NCBI GenBank assembly: GCA_934230055.1
Contig: CAKQEE010000053.1
Span: 1-7,295 of the forward strand
DNA: 7,295 nt
Direction: 5' to 3'
From: an uncultured Clostridia bacterium
GTDB lineage: Bacteria > Bacillota > Clostridia > Christensenellales > Borkfalkiaceae
Made by a program: the position numbers and the translations under genes. The notes beneath the pieces were generated by a model. It was not told the origin of the DNA and ran no database searches. It saw only the letters and a list, made by a program, of their open reading frames with translations. This document shows, piece after piece, positions 1 through 5,966 of the stretch (position 1 is the stretch's first letter; each line of letters begins with the position of its first letter).

Positions 1-2081
1 ATCTGATAGCGGTATTTGTTTTGCAATTTTTTTAACGGTGCTTTCATACAGCCGAGAAAAGCGAACTTTTCCCGTTCCGCTTTGTATATCGCGAATATTT
101 CCGCGTAAACTTCTTTCGCGACTTTAACGGTTTCTTCCTCGTTTTCGCCCGAAACCATAACCCTTACTATTTCGGTATAAGGCGGAAAACCCGTTGCTTT
201 TCGCACGGAAATTTCGTGGCGGAAAAAGCCTTCGTAATCGTAGTTTATCGCTCTGCGTAAAACGGCGTTTTCCGGCGAATAGGTTTGCAAAACCACCTTT
301 CCCGCGGCTTCCGCTCTGCCGCACCTGCCCGCCACCTGCGTTATCAGCTGAAAGGTTCTTTCGCTGCTTCGGTAGTCGGAAAAATAAAGACTCGCGTCCG
401 CGTCTAATATCCCCACGAGCGTTACCATAGGAAAGTCGTGACCTTTGGCTATCATCTGCGTGCCGACCAGAATATCAGCTTTTTGCGCCGCGAATTCGGA
501 AAGAATTTTGAAATGACCCTCTTTGGTAGAGGTTGTATCCCTGTCCATTCTTAAAATCCTTGCGGAAGGAAAAAGCTTTTGCAACTCTATAACCGCGCGT
601 TCCGTTCCGTAACCGCCGAAGCGTATAAACGGGCTTCCGCATTCCGTGCAGGCGGTTATCATTTTATACTTTGCGCCGCAGTAGTGGCACAAAAGCGATT
701 CATCCTCTTTATGATAGGTAAGCGAAACGTCGCACGAGGCGCATTTTTGAACGTGACCGCACTCTGTGCAGATAACCGAGCGCGAATATCCGCGCTGATT
801 CAAAAATATCATCGCTTGTTCACCCGCGTTTAAGCACCTTTCGAGTTCCGCTTTAAGCGCGCACGAAAACGGGGTGTTATTCCCCCTTCTCACCTCTCCG
901 CGCATATCCGCGATTTCAACTTCGGGAAGAGGTTTTTTGTTTATTCGATCTACCAGCCTCGCAAGGTTATATTCACCCTCTGTGGCTTTTAAATAGCTTT
1001 CCACGCTCGGCGTCGCGCTGCCGAGAACGAGCCTCGCTCCCCAGAATTCCGCGCGCTTTTTAGCGATTTCCACCGTGGAATACCTCGGCGCGGATTCGCT
1101 CGTGTAGCTTCCGTCGTGTTCCTCGTCTATAACGATTACGCCGATATTCTCTATCGGGGCGAATATCGCGCTGCGCGCGCCTATCGCTATCACCGCTTCG
1201 CCCGTGCGAAGTCTTTGCCACTCGTCGAAACGCTCGCCCGCGGAAAGCCCGCTGTGCATTATCGCCGCGGCGGAACCGAACCTTGCGCGCAACTTTGAAA
1301 GCATTTGCGGCGTAAGCGATATTTCGGGAACGAGCATTATCGCCGTTTTTCCGCGGTTTATCGCGCGGCTGATAAGCTCTAAATAAACTTCCGTTTTTCC
1401 CGAACCCGTAACGCCGAATAAAAGAGTGGCGCTTTTTTCTCCGTGCTCCGCGATTTCCGCCGCCGCAAGCTGTTTTTCGGTTAGATTTACCGTTTTATTT
1501 TGCGTGCCGAGCGATTTATACGGCGACCGCACGAACTTTTCTTCCGAAATTACCGCCGCGCCCTTTTTTACGAGCGCGTTTAATGCGGAAGCTCCGAATT
1601 CTTCCGCAATTTTCGCGGTTTCCGTTTTGCCGTTTTCGGCAAGAAAATACAAAAGGTCTTTTTGTTTATGCGCGCTTTTTTTCAAAGTATCCGCAAGCGC
1701 GTCCGGATCGACGCCCTCCGCAAGGGAAACCGTTCTGATAAAACGCTCTTTCACCTTGCCTTTGCGCATTTCCACGGGCAGAAACAGCCTTAAAGCCGCC
1801 GCCCGCGTAACGTAGCAACGGCGTTTGATATATTCGGATAAAGCGAGCGTTTCTTCCGTCAGCGCGGGTATTTCTTCTATCGCGCGGATAACGGGTTTAA
1901 TTTTTTCGGGCGGAAATTCGGAAGTTTCCGAAACGCCTATCACGAACCCGTCTACCGAATATCTTCCGAACGGAACGAGAACACGACCGCCGAGTTTAAC
2001 CCCGCAGCCTTCTACGAAAGAATATTCAAAAATTCTGTCCACGTCTCCGTGCGAAATATCGACGATTACCTGACAAAACAC
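1..2081 (-). CDS. priA: Primosomal protein N' (PriA), replication-restart DNA helicase, 3' end cut by window edge
   Basis: PriA is a superfamily 2 3'-to-5' DNA helicase that recognises abandoned replication forks and reloads the replicative helicase. 693 residues are visible, with no stop before the window edge. The N-terminus reads MFCQVIVDISHGDVDRIFEY, typical of the fork-binding domain. Walker A (GVTGSGKT) has its lysine at residue 229, and the DEEH Walker B box is at 319-322. Eight zinc-binding cysteines lie at 438, 441, 447, 450, 465, 468, 478 and 481, almost the same positions as in E. coli PriA. A GTQMIAKGHDF motif and the arginine-rich QVAGRCGRA motif follow. The last visible residues (NKYRYQ) match a conserved C-terminal segment, so roughly 40-50 residues are missing. 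The start is GTG at 2081, because an in-frame TAA lies only one codon further upstream (2087-2085). The gene follows rpoZ but is separated from it by an intrinsic terminator. Family assignment is very secure. Confidence 0.97.
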   Translation of the reverse strand, partial: MFCQVIVDISHGDVDRIFEYSFVEGCGVKLGGRVLVPFGRYSVDGFVIGVSETSEFPPEKIKPVIRAIEEIPALTEETLALSEYIKRRCYVTRAAALRLFLPVEMRKGKVKERFIRTVSLAEGVDPDALADTLKKSAHKQKDLLYFLAENGKTETAKIAEEFGASALNALVKKGAAVISEEKFVRSPYKSLGTQNKTVNLTEKQLAAAEIAEHGEKSATLLFGVTGSGKTEVYLELISRAINRGKTAIMLVPEISLTPQMLSKLRARFGSAAAIMHSGLSAGERFDEWQRLRTGEAVIAIGARSAIFAPIENIGVIVIDEEHDGSYTSESAPRYSTVEIAKKRAEFWGARLVLGSATPSVESYLKATEGEYNLARLVDRINKKPLPEVEIADMRGEVRRGNNTPFSCALKAELERCLNAGEQAMIFLNQRGYSRSVICTECGHVQKCASCDVSLTYHKEDESLLCHYCGAKYKMITACTECGSPFIRFGGYGTERAVIELQKLFPSARILRMDRDTTSTKEGHFKILSEFAAQKADILVGTQMIAKGHDFPMVTLVGILDADASLYFSDYRSSERTFQLITQVAGRCGRAEAAGKVVLQTYSPENAVLRRAINYDYEGFFRHEISVRKATGFPPYTEIVRVMVSGENEEETVKVAKEVYAEIFAIYKAEREKFAFLGCMKAPLKKLQNKYRYQ

Positions 2082-2093
2082 CCTTTAAGCCCG

Positions 2094-2097
2094 TCCT
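2094..2097 (-). promoter_or_regulatory. Weak or distant ribosome binding site of priA
   Basis: The only clear purine core upstream of the priA GTG is AGGA, 12 bases before the start, which is longer than usual. A second stretch, AAAGG, abuts the GTG directly and is too close to serve well. With a GTG start this suggests modest translation of priA. The start itself is fixed by the in-frame stop just upstream. The RBS assignment is inference. Confidence 0.35.
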
Positions 2098-2115
2098 AAA
2101 ACCGAAATATGCCCG

Positions 2116-2154
2116 AAAAAAGTAAAAAAGCGCGTTCTTAAAGAAAGAACGCGC
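2116..2154 (-). terminator. Rho-independent terminator after rpoZ
   Basis: On the minus strand a perfect 10-bp stem (GCGCGTTCTT pairing with AAGAACGCGC, at 2154-2145 and 2139-2130) encloses a five-base loop. It is followed at once by six T residues, then AC, then six more T residues. The stem begins six bases after the rpoZ stop codon. There is no T-run on the opposite side, so it works only in the direction of the genes. It should end most transcripts of the yicC-gmk-rpoZ unit before priA. Confidence 0.93.
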
Positions 2155-2160
2155 CGTTTG

Positions 2161-2364
2161 TCAGTCGTCGGAAGCGATAAGCTTTCCGTCGTAAATCTCC
2201 TGCGCGGCGACGGATAACGGCTTTTCTCCGTTGGGAAGCTCCGTATATCCCTGATTCTGCGCGGATTCCATGATTTGTCTTGCGCGTTTGCTTGCAAGAA
2301 CGCAAAGCGCGTATTTGGAACCTACTTTTTCCGCAAGCTCGTCTATCGGCGGTTTATGTATCAT
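2161..2364 (-). CDS. rpoZ: DNA-directed RNA polymerase omega subunit
   Basis: This 67-residue protein is the small omega subunit of RNA polymerase, which helps fold the beta' subunit into the core enzyme. The N-terminal PPIDEL segment, the YALCVLASKRARQI helix (residues 18-31, with the signature KRAR at 26-29) and the C-terminal EKPLSVAAQEIYDGKL block (47-62) are the family hallmarks. The length is typical of Bacillota omega, which lacks the longer tail of the E. coli protein. ATG at 2364 is preceded by a strong AAAGGAG eight bases upstream. It follows gmk after a 71-base AT-rich gap without a terminator, so it is probably co-transcribed with yicC and gmk. An intrinsic terminator starts six bases after its stop. 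In many bacteria omega contributes to a (p)ppGpp binding site, which fits its pairing with guanylate kinase, but that link here is inference. Confidence 0.95.
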   Translation of the reverse strand: MIHKPPIDELAEKVGSKYALCVLASKRARQIMESAQNQGYTELPNGEKPLSVAAQEIYDGKLIASDD

Positions 2365-2435
2365 ATACCTGTCTCCTTTCCGCCCGGTGCAATTATTACT
2401 GCAATAAGGCGGTTAAACTTTATATTTTTTTATTT

Positions 2436-2999
2436 TTAAACTTTGTTTCGTTCTTTGTCGATTATCCTTAAAACCTCTTCCACGGTGGTTTCGAGGTCAT
2501 CGTTCACTACCGAATAATCGTATTCTTTCGCCTTGCCGAGTTCGTAGCGTATTCTTTCCATACGAAGCTCTATCTGCTCTTCGCTTTCGGTATTGCGCAT
2601 TTTAAGGCGATGCCGAATTTCCTCTATGCTCGGCGGGACTACCATTATAAGGACTGTTTCCCCGTCGTGAGAGCGGCGCACGTTAAGCCCGCCGTTCACG
2701 TCTATTTCGAGAAGAACCGATTTTTCTTTAAGCCTGTCGTTCACGAAGTCTTTCGGCGTGCCGTAGTAATTTCCGAAATGCTCGGAATACTCTAAAAAAC
2801 CGTTATCTTCGATTTTCTTCTCGAACTCTTCTCTGCTTATAAAAAAGTATTCTCTGCCGTTCGCTTCACCGACACGCGGCGCGCGGGTGGTGCAGGAAAC
2901 GGAAAGAGTAAGATCGGGGCGGCGGCTTATCACTTCTTTCGCTATCGTTCCCTTGCCGACTCCCGAAGGTCCCGAAAGCACTACGAGGATATTTCTCAT
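2436..2999 (-). CDS. gmk: Guanylate kinase
   Basis: Guanylate kinase phosphorylates GMP to GDP with ATP in the cytoplasm, an essential step in GTP and dGTP supply and in GMP recycling. The 187-residue length is close to the family norm. The P-loop is GPSGVGKGT at residues 10-18, with Lys16. The GMP-binding site is intact by alignment with the well-studied yeast enzyme: Ser35, Arg39, Arg42, Tyr51, Glu70, Tyr79 and Asp100. The lid region is around 130-147 (RHRLKMRNTESEEQIELRM). In this lid the usual RGT-type triplet reads RNT, a mild variation that should not abolish activity. The ATG lies one base after the yicC stop codon. The upstream purine stretch is weak (AGAG four bases before the yicC stop ends), so translation is probably coupled to yicC. 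Function is secure. Confidence 0.97.
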   Translation of the reverse strand: MRNILVVLSGPSGVGKGTIAKEVISRRPDLTLSVSCTTRAPRVGEANGREYFFISREEFEKKIEDNGFLEYSEHFGNYYGTPKDFVNDRLKEKSVLLEIDVNGGLNVRRSHDGETVLIMVVPPSIEEIRHRLKMRNTESEEQIELRMERIRYELGKAKEYDYSVVNDDLETTVEEVLRIIDKERNKV

Positions 3000-3000
3000 A

Positions 3001-3870
3001 CTACTCTAAATTCTGAACCTGTTCTCTTATTTTTTCTATTTCGTTTTTAAGCGACAACGCGTAAGCCGTCACTTCCTTATCGTTAGATTTAGAACAAACT
3101 GTGTTCGCTTCTCTGTTAAATTCCTGCATTAAAAAGTCAAGCTTCTTGCCCGATTTTTCCTGCTTTACGATATTTTTAAACTGCCCGATATGAGAATCGA
3201 GACGAGTTAGCTCTTCGGTAATATCGGACCTGTCCACGAAAAAAGCCACTTCCGACAAAAGCTTTGCTTCGTCGTAAGAAACGCCGCTCATGGCCTCTTC
3301 TATGCGGGCGCGTAATTTTTCCGCGTATTCTTTGGAAACGAGAGGTGCGCGCTCCCTTATGGAAGCGACCAGAGAAGAAACCGTTTCGAGACGGTTAAGC
3401 ATATCCGCGACGAGCTTTTCGCCCTCCGCAAGTCTCATTTCGTTAAACCTTGCAAGGGCTTCTTTTAGAGTTTCGATAACCGCTTCTTCCTCGCCCTCCG
3501 CGTTAAAAGAGGTTTCGTCCGTAATAACGTCTGCCATACGCATCAGAACGGAAGCGGTGCAATCGTTGATCGCGCCCGTTCTCTCCGAAATATTTTTCGC
3601 TACGGAAAAGTATTCCGCGGCTTTATCGTAATCGACGGTAATCGCACCCTGCGCCTCGCCGACCGCTTTGTAATTTATAAAAAGCTCTATTCTCCCGCGG
3701 GAAATATAGTCCTGAACGGTTTTGCGAAGCTTATCCTCTATCGGGAAAAAAGCGCGCGGAGTTTTTGCGTTGAAATCGAAATTACGATTATTCACCGACT
3801 TTATCTCCACGGTAAGGCTTACGCCGCCGTCAGCGTATTCGGCTTTTCCGTAACCCGTCATACTATACAT
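3001..3870 (-). CDS. yicC: YicC/YloC family endoribonuclease-like RNA-processing protein
   Basis: This 289-residue protein belongs to the YicC/YloC family (YicC-like N-terminal domain plus DUF1732 C-terminal domain). Family members are reported to act on RNA: E. coli YicC promotes small-RNA decay and B. subtilis YloC has endoribonuclease activity. The family start motif SMTGYG is at residues 3-8, followed by VEIKSVNNR (21-29) and SRGR (57-60). The C-terminal half carries DRSDITEELTRLDSH (213-227), KKLDFLMQEFNREANT (242-257) and the invariant-looking end REQVQNLE (282-289). I chose the ATG at 3870. It places SMTGYG at the N-terminus as in homologues and has AAGGAGA seven bases upstream. A longer reading from GTG at 3906 would begin inside the predicted promoter. 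It is the first gene of a likely unit with gmk and rpoZ. Its RNA target here is unknown. Confidence 0.93.
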   Translation of the reverse strand: MYSMTGYGKAEYADGGVSLTVEIKSVNNRNFDFNAKTPRAFFPIEDKLRKTVQDYISRGRIELFINYKAVGEAQGAITVDYDKAAEYFSVAKNISERTGAINDCTASVLMRMADVITDETSFNAEGEEEAVIETLKEALARFNEMRLAEGEKLVADMLNRLETVSSLVASIRERAPLVSKEYAEKLRARIEEAMSGVSYDEAKLLSEVAFFVDRSDITEELTRLDSHIGQFKNIVKQEKSGKKLDFLMQEFNREANTVCSKSNDKEVTAYALSLKNEIEKIREQVQNLE

Positions 3871-3877
3871 AAAGCTC

Positions 3878-3884
3878 TCTCCTT
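3878..3884 (-). promoter_or_regulatory. Ribosome binding site that fixes the yicC start
   Basis: AAGGAGA is close to the ideal Shine-Dalgarno sequence and stands seven bases before the ATG at 3870. It decides the start of yicC in favour of MYSMTGYG over the GTG 12 codons upstream, which has no comparable site and overlaps the promoter. Confidence 0.85.
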
Positions 3885-3896
3885 GGTATTTAAAAT

Positions 3897-3925
3897 ATTT
3901 TACCACAGCTTTAAAATTTTTTCAA
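3897..3925 (-). promoter_or_regulatory. SigA-type promoter for yicC-gmk-rpoZ, with extended -10
   Basis: The -35 box TTGAAA (3925-3920) and the -10 box TAAAAT (3902-3897) each match the vegetative consensus at five of six positions and are separated by exactly 17 bases. The three bases before the -10 box are TGG, giving an extended -10 element. The spacer is AT-rich. Transcription should begin near 3890, leaving a leader of only about 20 bases that contains the yicC ribosome binding site. This is a sequence-based prediction and a good one. No operator-like repeat is evident around it. Confidence 0.75.
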
Positions 3926-3967
3926 CTTTTTAGAGGGTATCTTTTGCCCTTTACCGCGGCTTTTTTG

Positions 3968-5920
3968 CTATTTTCCGATAATTTTATTAAATTCTTCTTC
4001 GCTAATAACGCGAATACCGAGCGCGGCGGCTTTTTTCAGCTTACTGCCCGCGGACTCTCCCGCAAGCACGAGCGTAGTGTTTTTGGATACCGAACCCACT
4101 ACTTTGCCGCCCTCTCTTTCTATAATTTCCGCAGCTTTCTCTCTCTTATACCCCGCAAGAGTTCCCGTAAGCACCACCTTTTCGCCCGCGAACGCGCCCG
4201 CTTCGTTCACCCCCGTTTCGTTCTCTTCCACGACTACGCCGAGCGATAAAAGTTCGTTGATTTCCCGAACGTTGCACTCCTCCTTAAAGTAAGAAAGTAT
4301 GCACTCCGCGACGACTTCGCCAACGTCGCTCATAGAGGTCAAATCTTCCTTCGTTGCGGAAGTAAAAGCGTTAAGCGTTTTATAACGCGCGGCAAGGTCT
4401 TTCGCCGTTTTTTTGCCAACGTTATCGATACCTAACGCGAATATAAAGTTCGCGAGCGGCACCCTTTTGCTTTTTTCTATCGCGGAAATAAGATTTCCCG
4501 TTTTCAGCTCCTTGAACCCGTCGAGAGTTCTTAAATCCTCCGCCGTGATTTTGTATAAATCGGAAAATTTTTCTACGTGCAATTTATTCAGAAGAATCGC
4601 GGCGGTTTCCTGCGAAAAACCCTCTATATTAACGCCGCCCTTGCTTGCAAAGTTCGTAAGGTTTGCGATAACGCGCGGCGGACACTCTTCGTTCGGGCAG
4701 AAAAGATTTGCGCCGATTTCTTCTAACTTCGCGCCGCACGCGGGACAAAACTCCGGCTTAACCACCGCTTTACAGCTATCGAAAATCTCCGTCGTTCCGC
4801 GGATTTCGGGAATAACCTCGTTGCTGCGGCGGATAAGCACGCGCGCGCCGAGCATTATTTTTTTTCTCTGAATATCCCCGTAATTGTTAAGAGTTGCTTT
4901 TCCGACCGTCGCGCCGCCGAGTTCTACCGGTTCCACCACGCCGAGGGGCGTAAGCTTACCCGTTCTTCCCACCTGCCAGCGCACTTCTTTTAGAATCGTC
5001 GTAACTTCTTCCGCCTCGAACTTAAAGGCTATCGCCCACCGCGGGAACTTGTCCGTATATCCCATTTCTTTTCTTCTTGCAAAAGAATTTACCTTCACAA
5101 CCGCGCCGTCCGTTAAAACGTCTAACGTTTTGCGGCTTTGCTCCACTTCTTTTATGGCGGAAACAACCTCTTTTATCCCCTTGCAAACCCTTAAAAACGG
5201 GTGAACCTTAAAGCCCTCTTTTTTAAGAAATTCCACGCACTCCGTCTGCGAAGAAAACACGCGTTCGGAAGAGTAGTTCACGTTGTAAAACATAATCTCC
5301 ACCTTACGTTTTGCGGTGACGGAAGGATCTAAATTACGCACCGCCCCCGCCGCCGCGTTCCTTGCGTTTTTAAGCGGTTCTTCCGCGGTTTCGTTATACT
5401 TTTCAAGATTAGAAAGTCTTATAATCGCCTCGCCCTGCACCTCCGCAATGCCTTTTAAGGAAATGACCATAGGAAAGCTTTTTACCGTCATTATCTGCGC
5501 GGTAACGTCCTCGCCCTCCACGCCGTTTCCCCTCGTGGTGGCGCGCTTAAAAAGTCCGTCCTCGTACGTCAGGCACATCGTAAGCCCGTCGAACTTATAT
5601 TCGACGGTATATTCCGCGTCGCCCGTTTCGTCTATTCTTTTATCGAACGCATAAAGCTCTTCTTCTGTGGTGGCTTTATCGAGCGAATAAAGCCTTTCTA
5701 TATGCTTGTGCTTTTTAAAAGCGGACACCGGCTCGCCGCCTACCCTGCGCGTCGGCGAATCGAACAATACGATTCCGCTCTCCTTTTCGAGACGAACAAG
5801 CTCGTCGTACTTTTTATCGTACTCCGAATCGGAAACGGTGGGGTTATCGAGTACGTAATATTCGTACGCGTACCTGTTCAAGACCTCCACAAGCTCTTTC
5901 ATTCTTTTTTCGGTATCCAT
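3968..5920 (-). CDS. ligA: NAD+-dependent DNA ligase LigA
   Basis: LigA seals nicks in duplex DNA during replication and repair, using NAD+ to form a ligase-adenylate intermediate. The 650 residues contain, in order: the Ia domain that binds the NMN half of NAD+ (about 1-65, with YYVLDNPTVSDSEYD); the adenylation domain with Lys109 in EYKFDG, Arg130, Glu164, Arg195, Asp271 in DGAVVK and Lys300; the OB fold (about 312-372, WQVGRTGKLTPLGVVEPVEL); a four-cysteine zinc finger (Cys392, 395, 408, 413); helix-hairpin-helix repeats (about 420-545); and a C-terminal BRCT domain (about 575-650). Several motifs differ from the textbook enzyme: TRGNG for TRGDG, TLNN for TLHN, and CPPRV for CPAQ. I recall similar wording from clostridial LigA proteins. 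ATG at 5920 has AGGAGA four bases upstream. It lies 46 bases after pcrA with no terminator between, so the two are probably one transcript. The active-site residues named are all present. Confidence 0.96.
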   Translation of the reverse strand: MDTEKRMKELVEVLNRYAYEYYVLDNPTVSDSEYDKKYDELVRLEKESGIVLFDSPTRRVGGEPVSAFKKHKHIERLYSLDKATTEEELYAFDKRIDETGDAEYTVEYKFDGLTMCLTYEDGLFKRATTRGNGVEGEDVTAQIMTVKSFPMVISLKGIAEVQGEAIIRLSNLEKYNETAEEPLKNARNAAAGAVRNLDPSVTAKRKVEIMFYNVNYSSERVFSSQTECVEFLKKEGFKVHPFLRVCKGIKEVVSAIKEVEQSRKTLDVLTDGAVVKVNSFARRKEMGYTDKFPRWAIAFKFEAEEVTTILKEVRWQVGRTGKLTPLGVVEPVELGGATVGKATLNNYGDIQRKKIMLGARVLIRRSNEVIPEIRGTTEIFDSCKAVVKPEFCPACGAKLEEIGANLFCPNEECPPRVIANLTNFASKGGVNIEGFSQETAAILLNKLHVEKFSDLYKITAEDLRTLDGFKELKTGNLISAIEKSKRVPLANFIFALGIDNVGKKTAKDLAARYKTLNAFTSATKEDLTSMSDVGEVVAECILSYFKEECNVREINELLSLGVVVEENETGVNEAGAFAGEKVVLTGTLAGYKREKAAEIIEREGGKVVGSVSKNTTLVLAGESAGSKLKKAAALGIRVISEEEFNKIIGK

Positions 5921-5966
5921 AAATTCTCCTGTTTCCGAGCGGAAAACGCTTATTCCCGCTTTCCCG

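Noticed and set aside
1629..1640. GCCG-TTTT-CGGC hairpin inside priA
   Set aside because: It is a short stem within coding sequence with no T-run on either strand, so it is neither a terminator nor a clear regulatory site.
2085..2297. 70-codon minus-strand frame overlapping rpoZ and the terminator
   Set aside because: It is out of frame with rpoZ, runs through the terminator hairpin, and resembles no protein family. Its stop codon is useful only for fixing the priA start.
2365..2435. Possible promoter or terminator in the AT-rich gmk-rpoZ gap
   Set aside because: TATAAA and AATAAT look like -10 boxes, but no acceptable -35 box lies at 16-18 bases. The TTATT/AATAA inverted repeat is a weak AT-only hairpin without a T-tract. 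Read-through from gmk is the simpler view.
3930..3967. Possible terminator after ligA
   Set aside because: Only four-base pairings (for example AGGG with CCCT) can be drawn, and no T-run follows in the direction of transcription.
4413..4871. Open plus-strand frame of about 150 codons inside ligA
   Set aside because: It is antisense to the zinc-finger and hairpin region of a clearly conserved ligase, has no ribosome binding site or recognisable domain, and follows from the codon usage of the real gene. The same applies to the other plus-strand frames across priA, yicC, ligA and pcrA.
5921..5966. Small hairpin in the pcrA-ligA gap (AGCG and CGCT around five bases)
   Set aside because: The stem is only four pairs and has no T-tract. 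It is compatible with chance, so I treat pcrA and ligA as co-transcribed.
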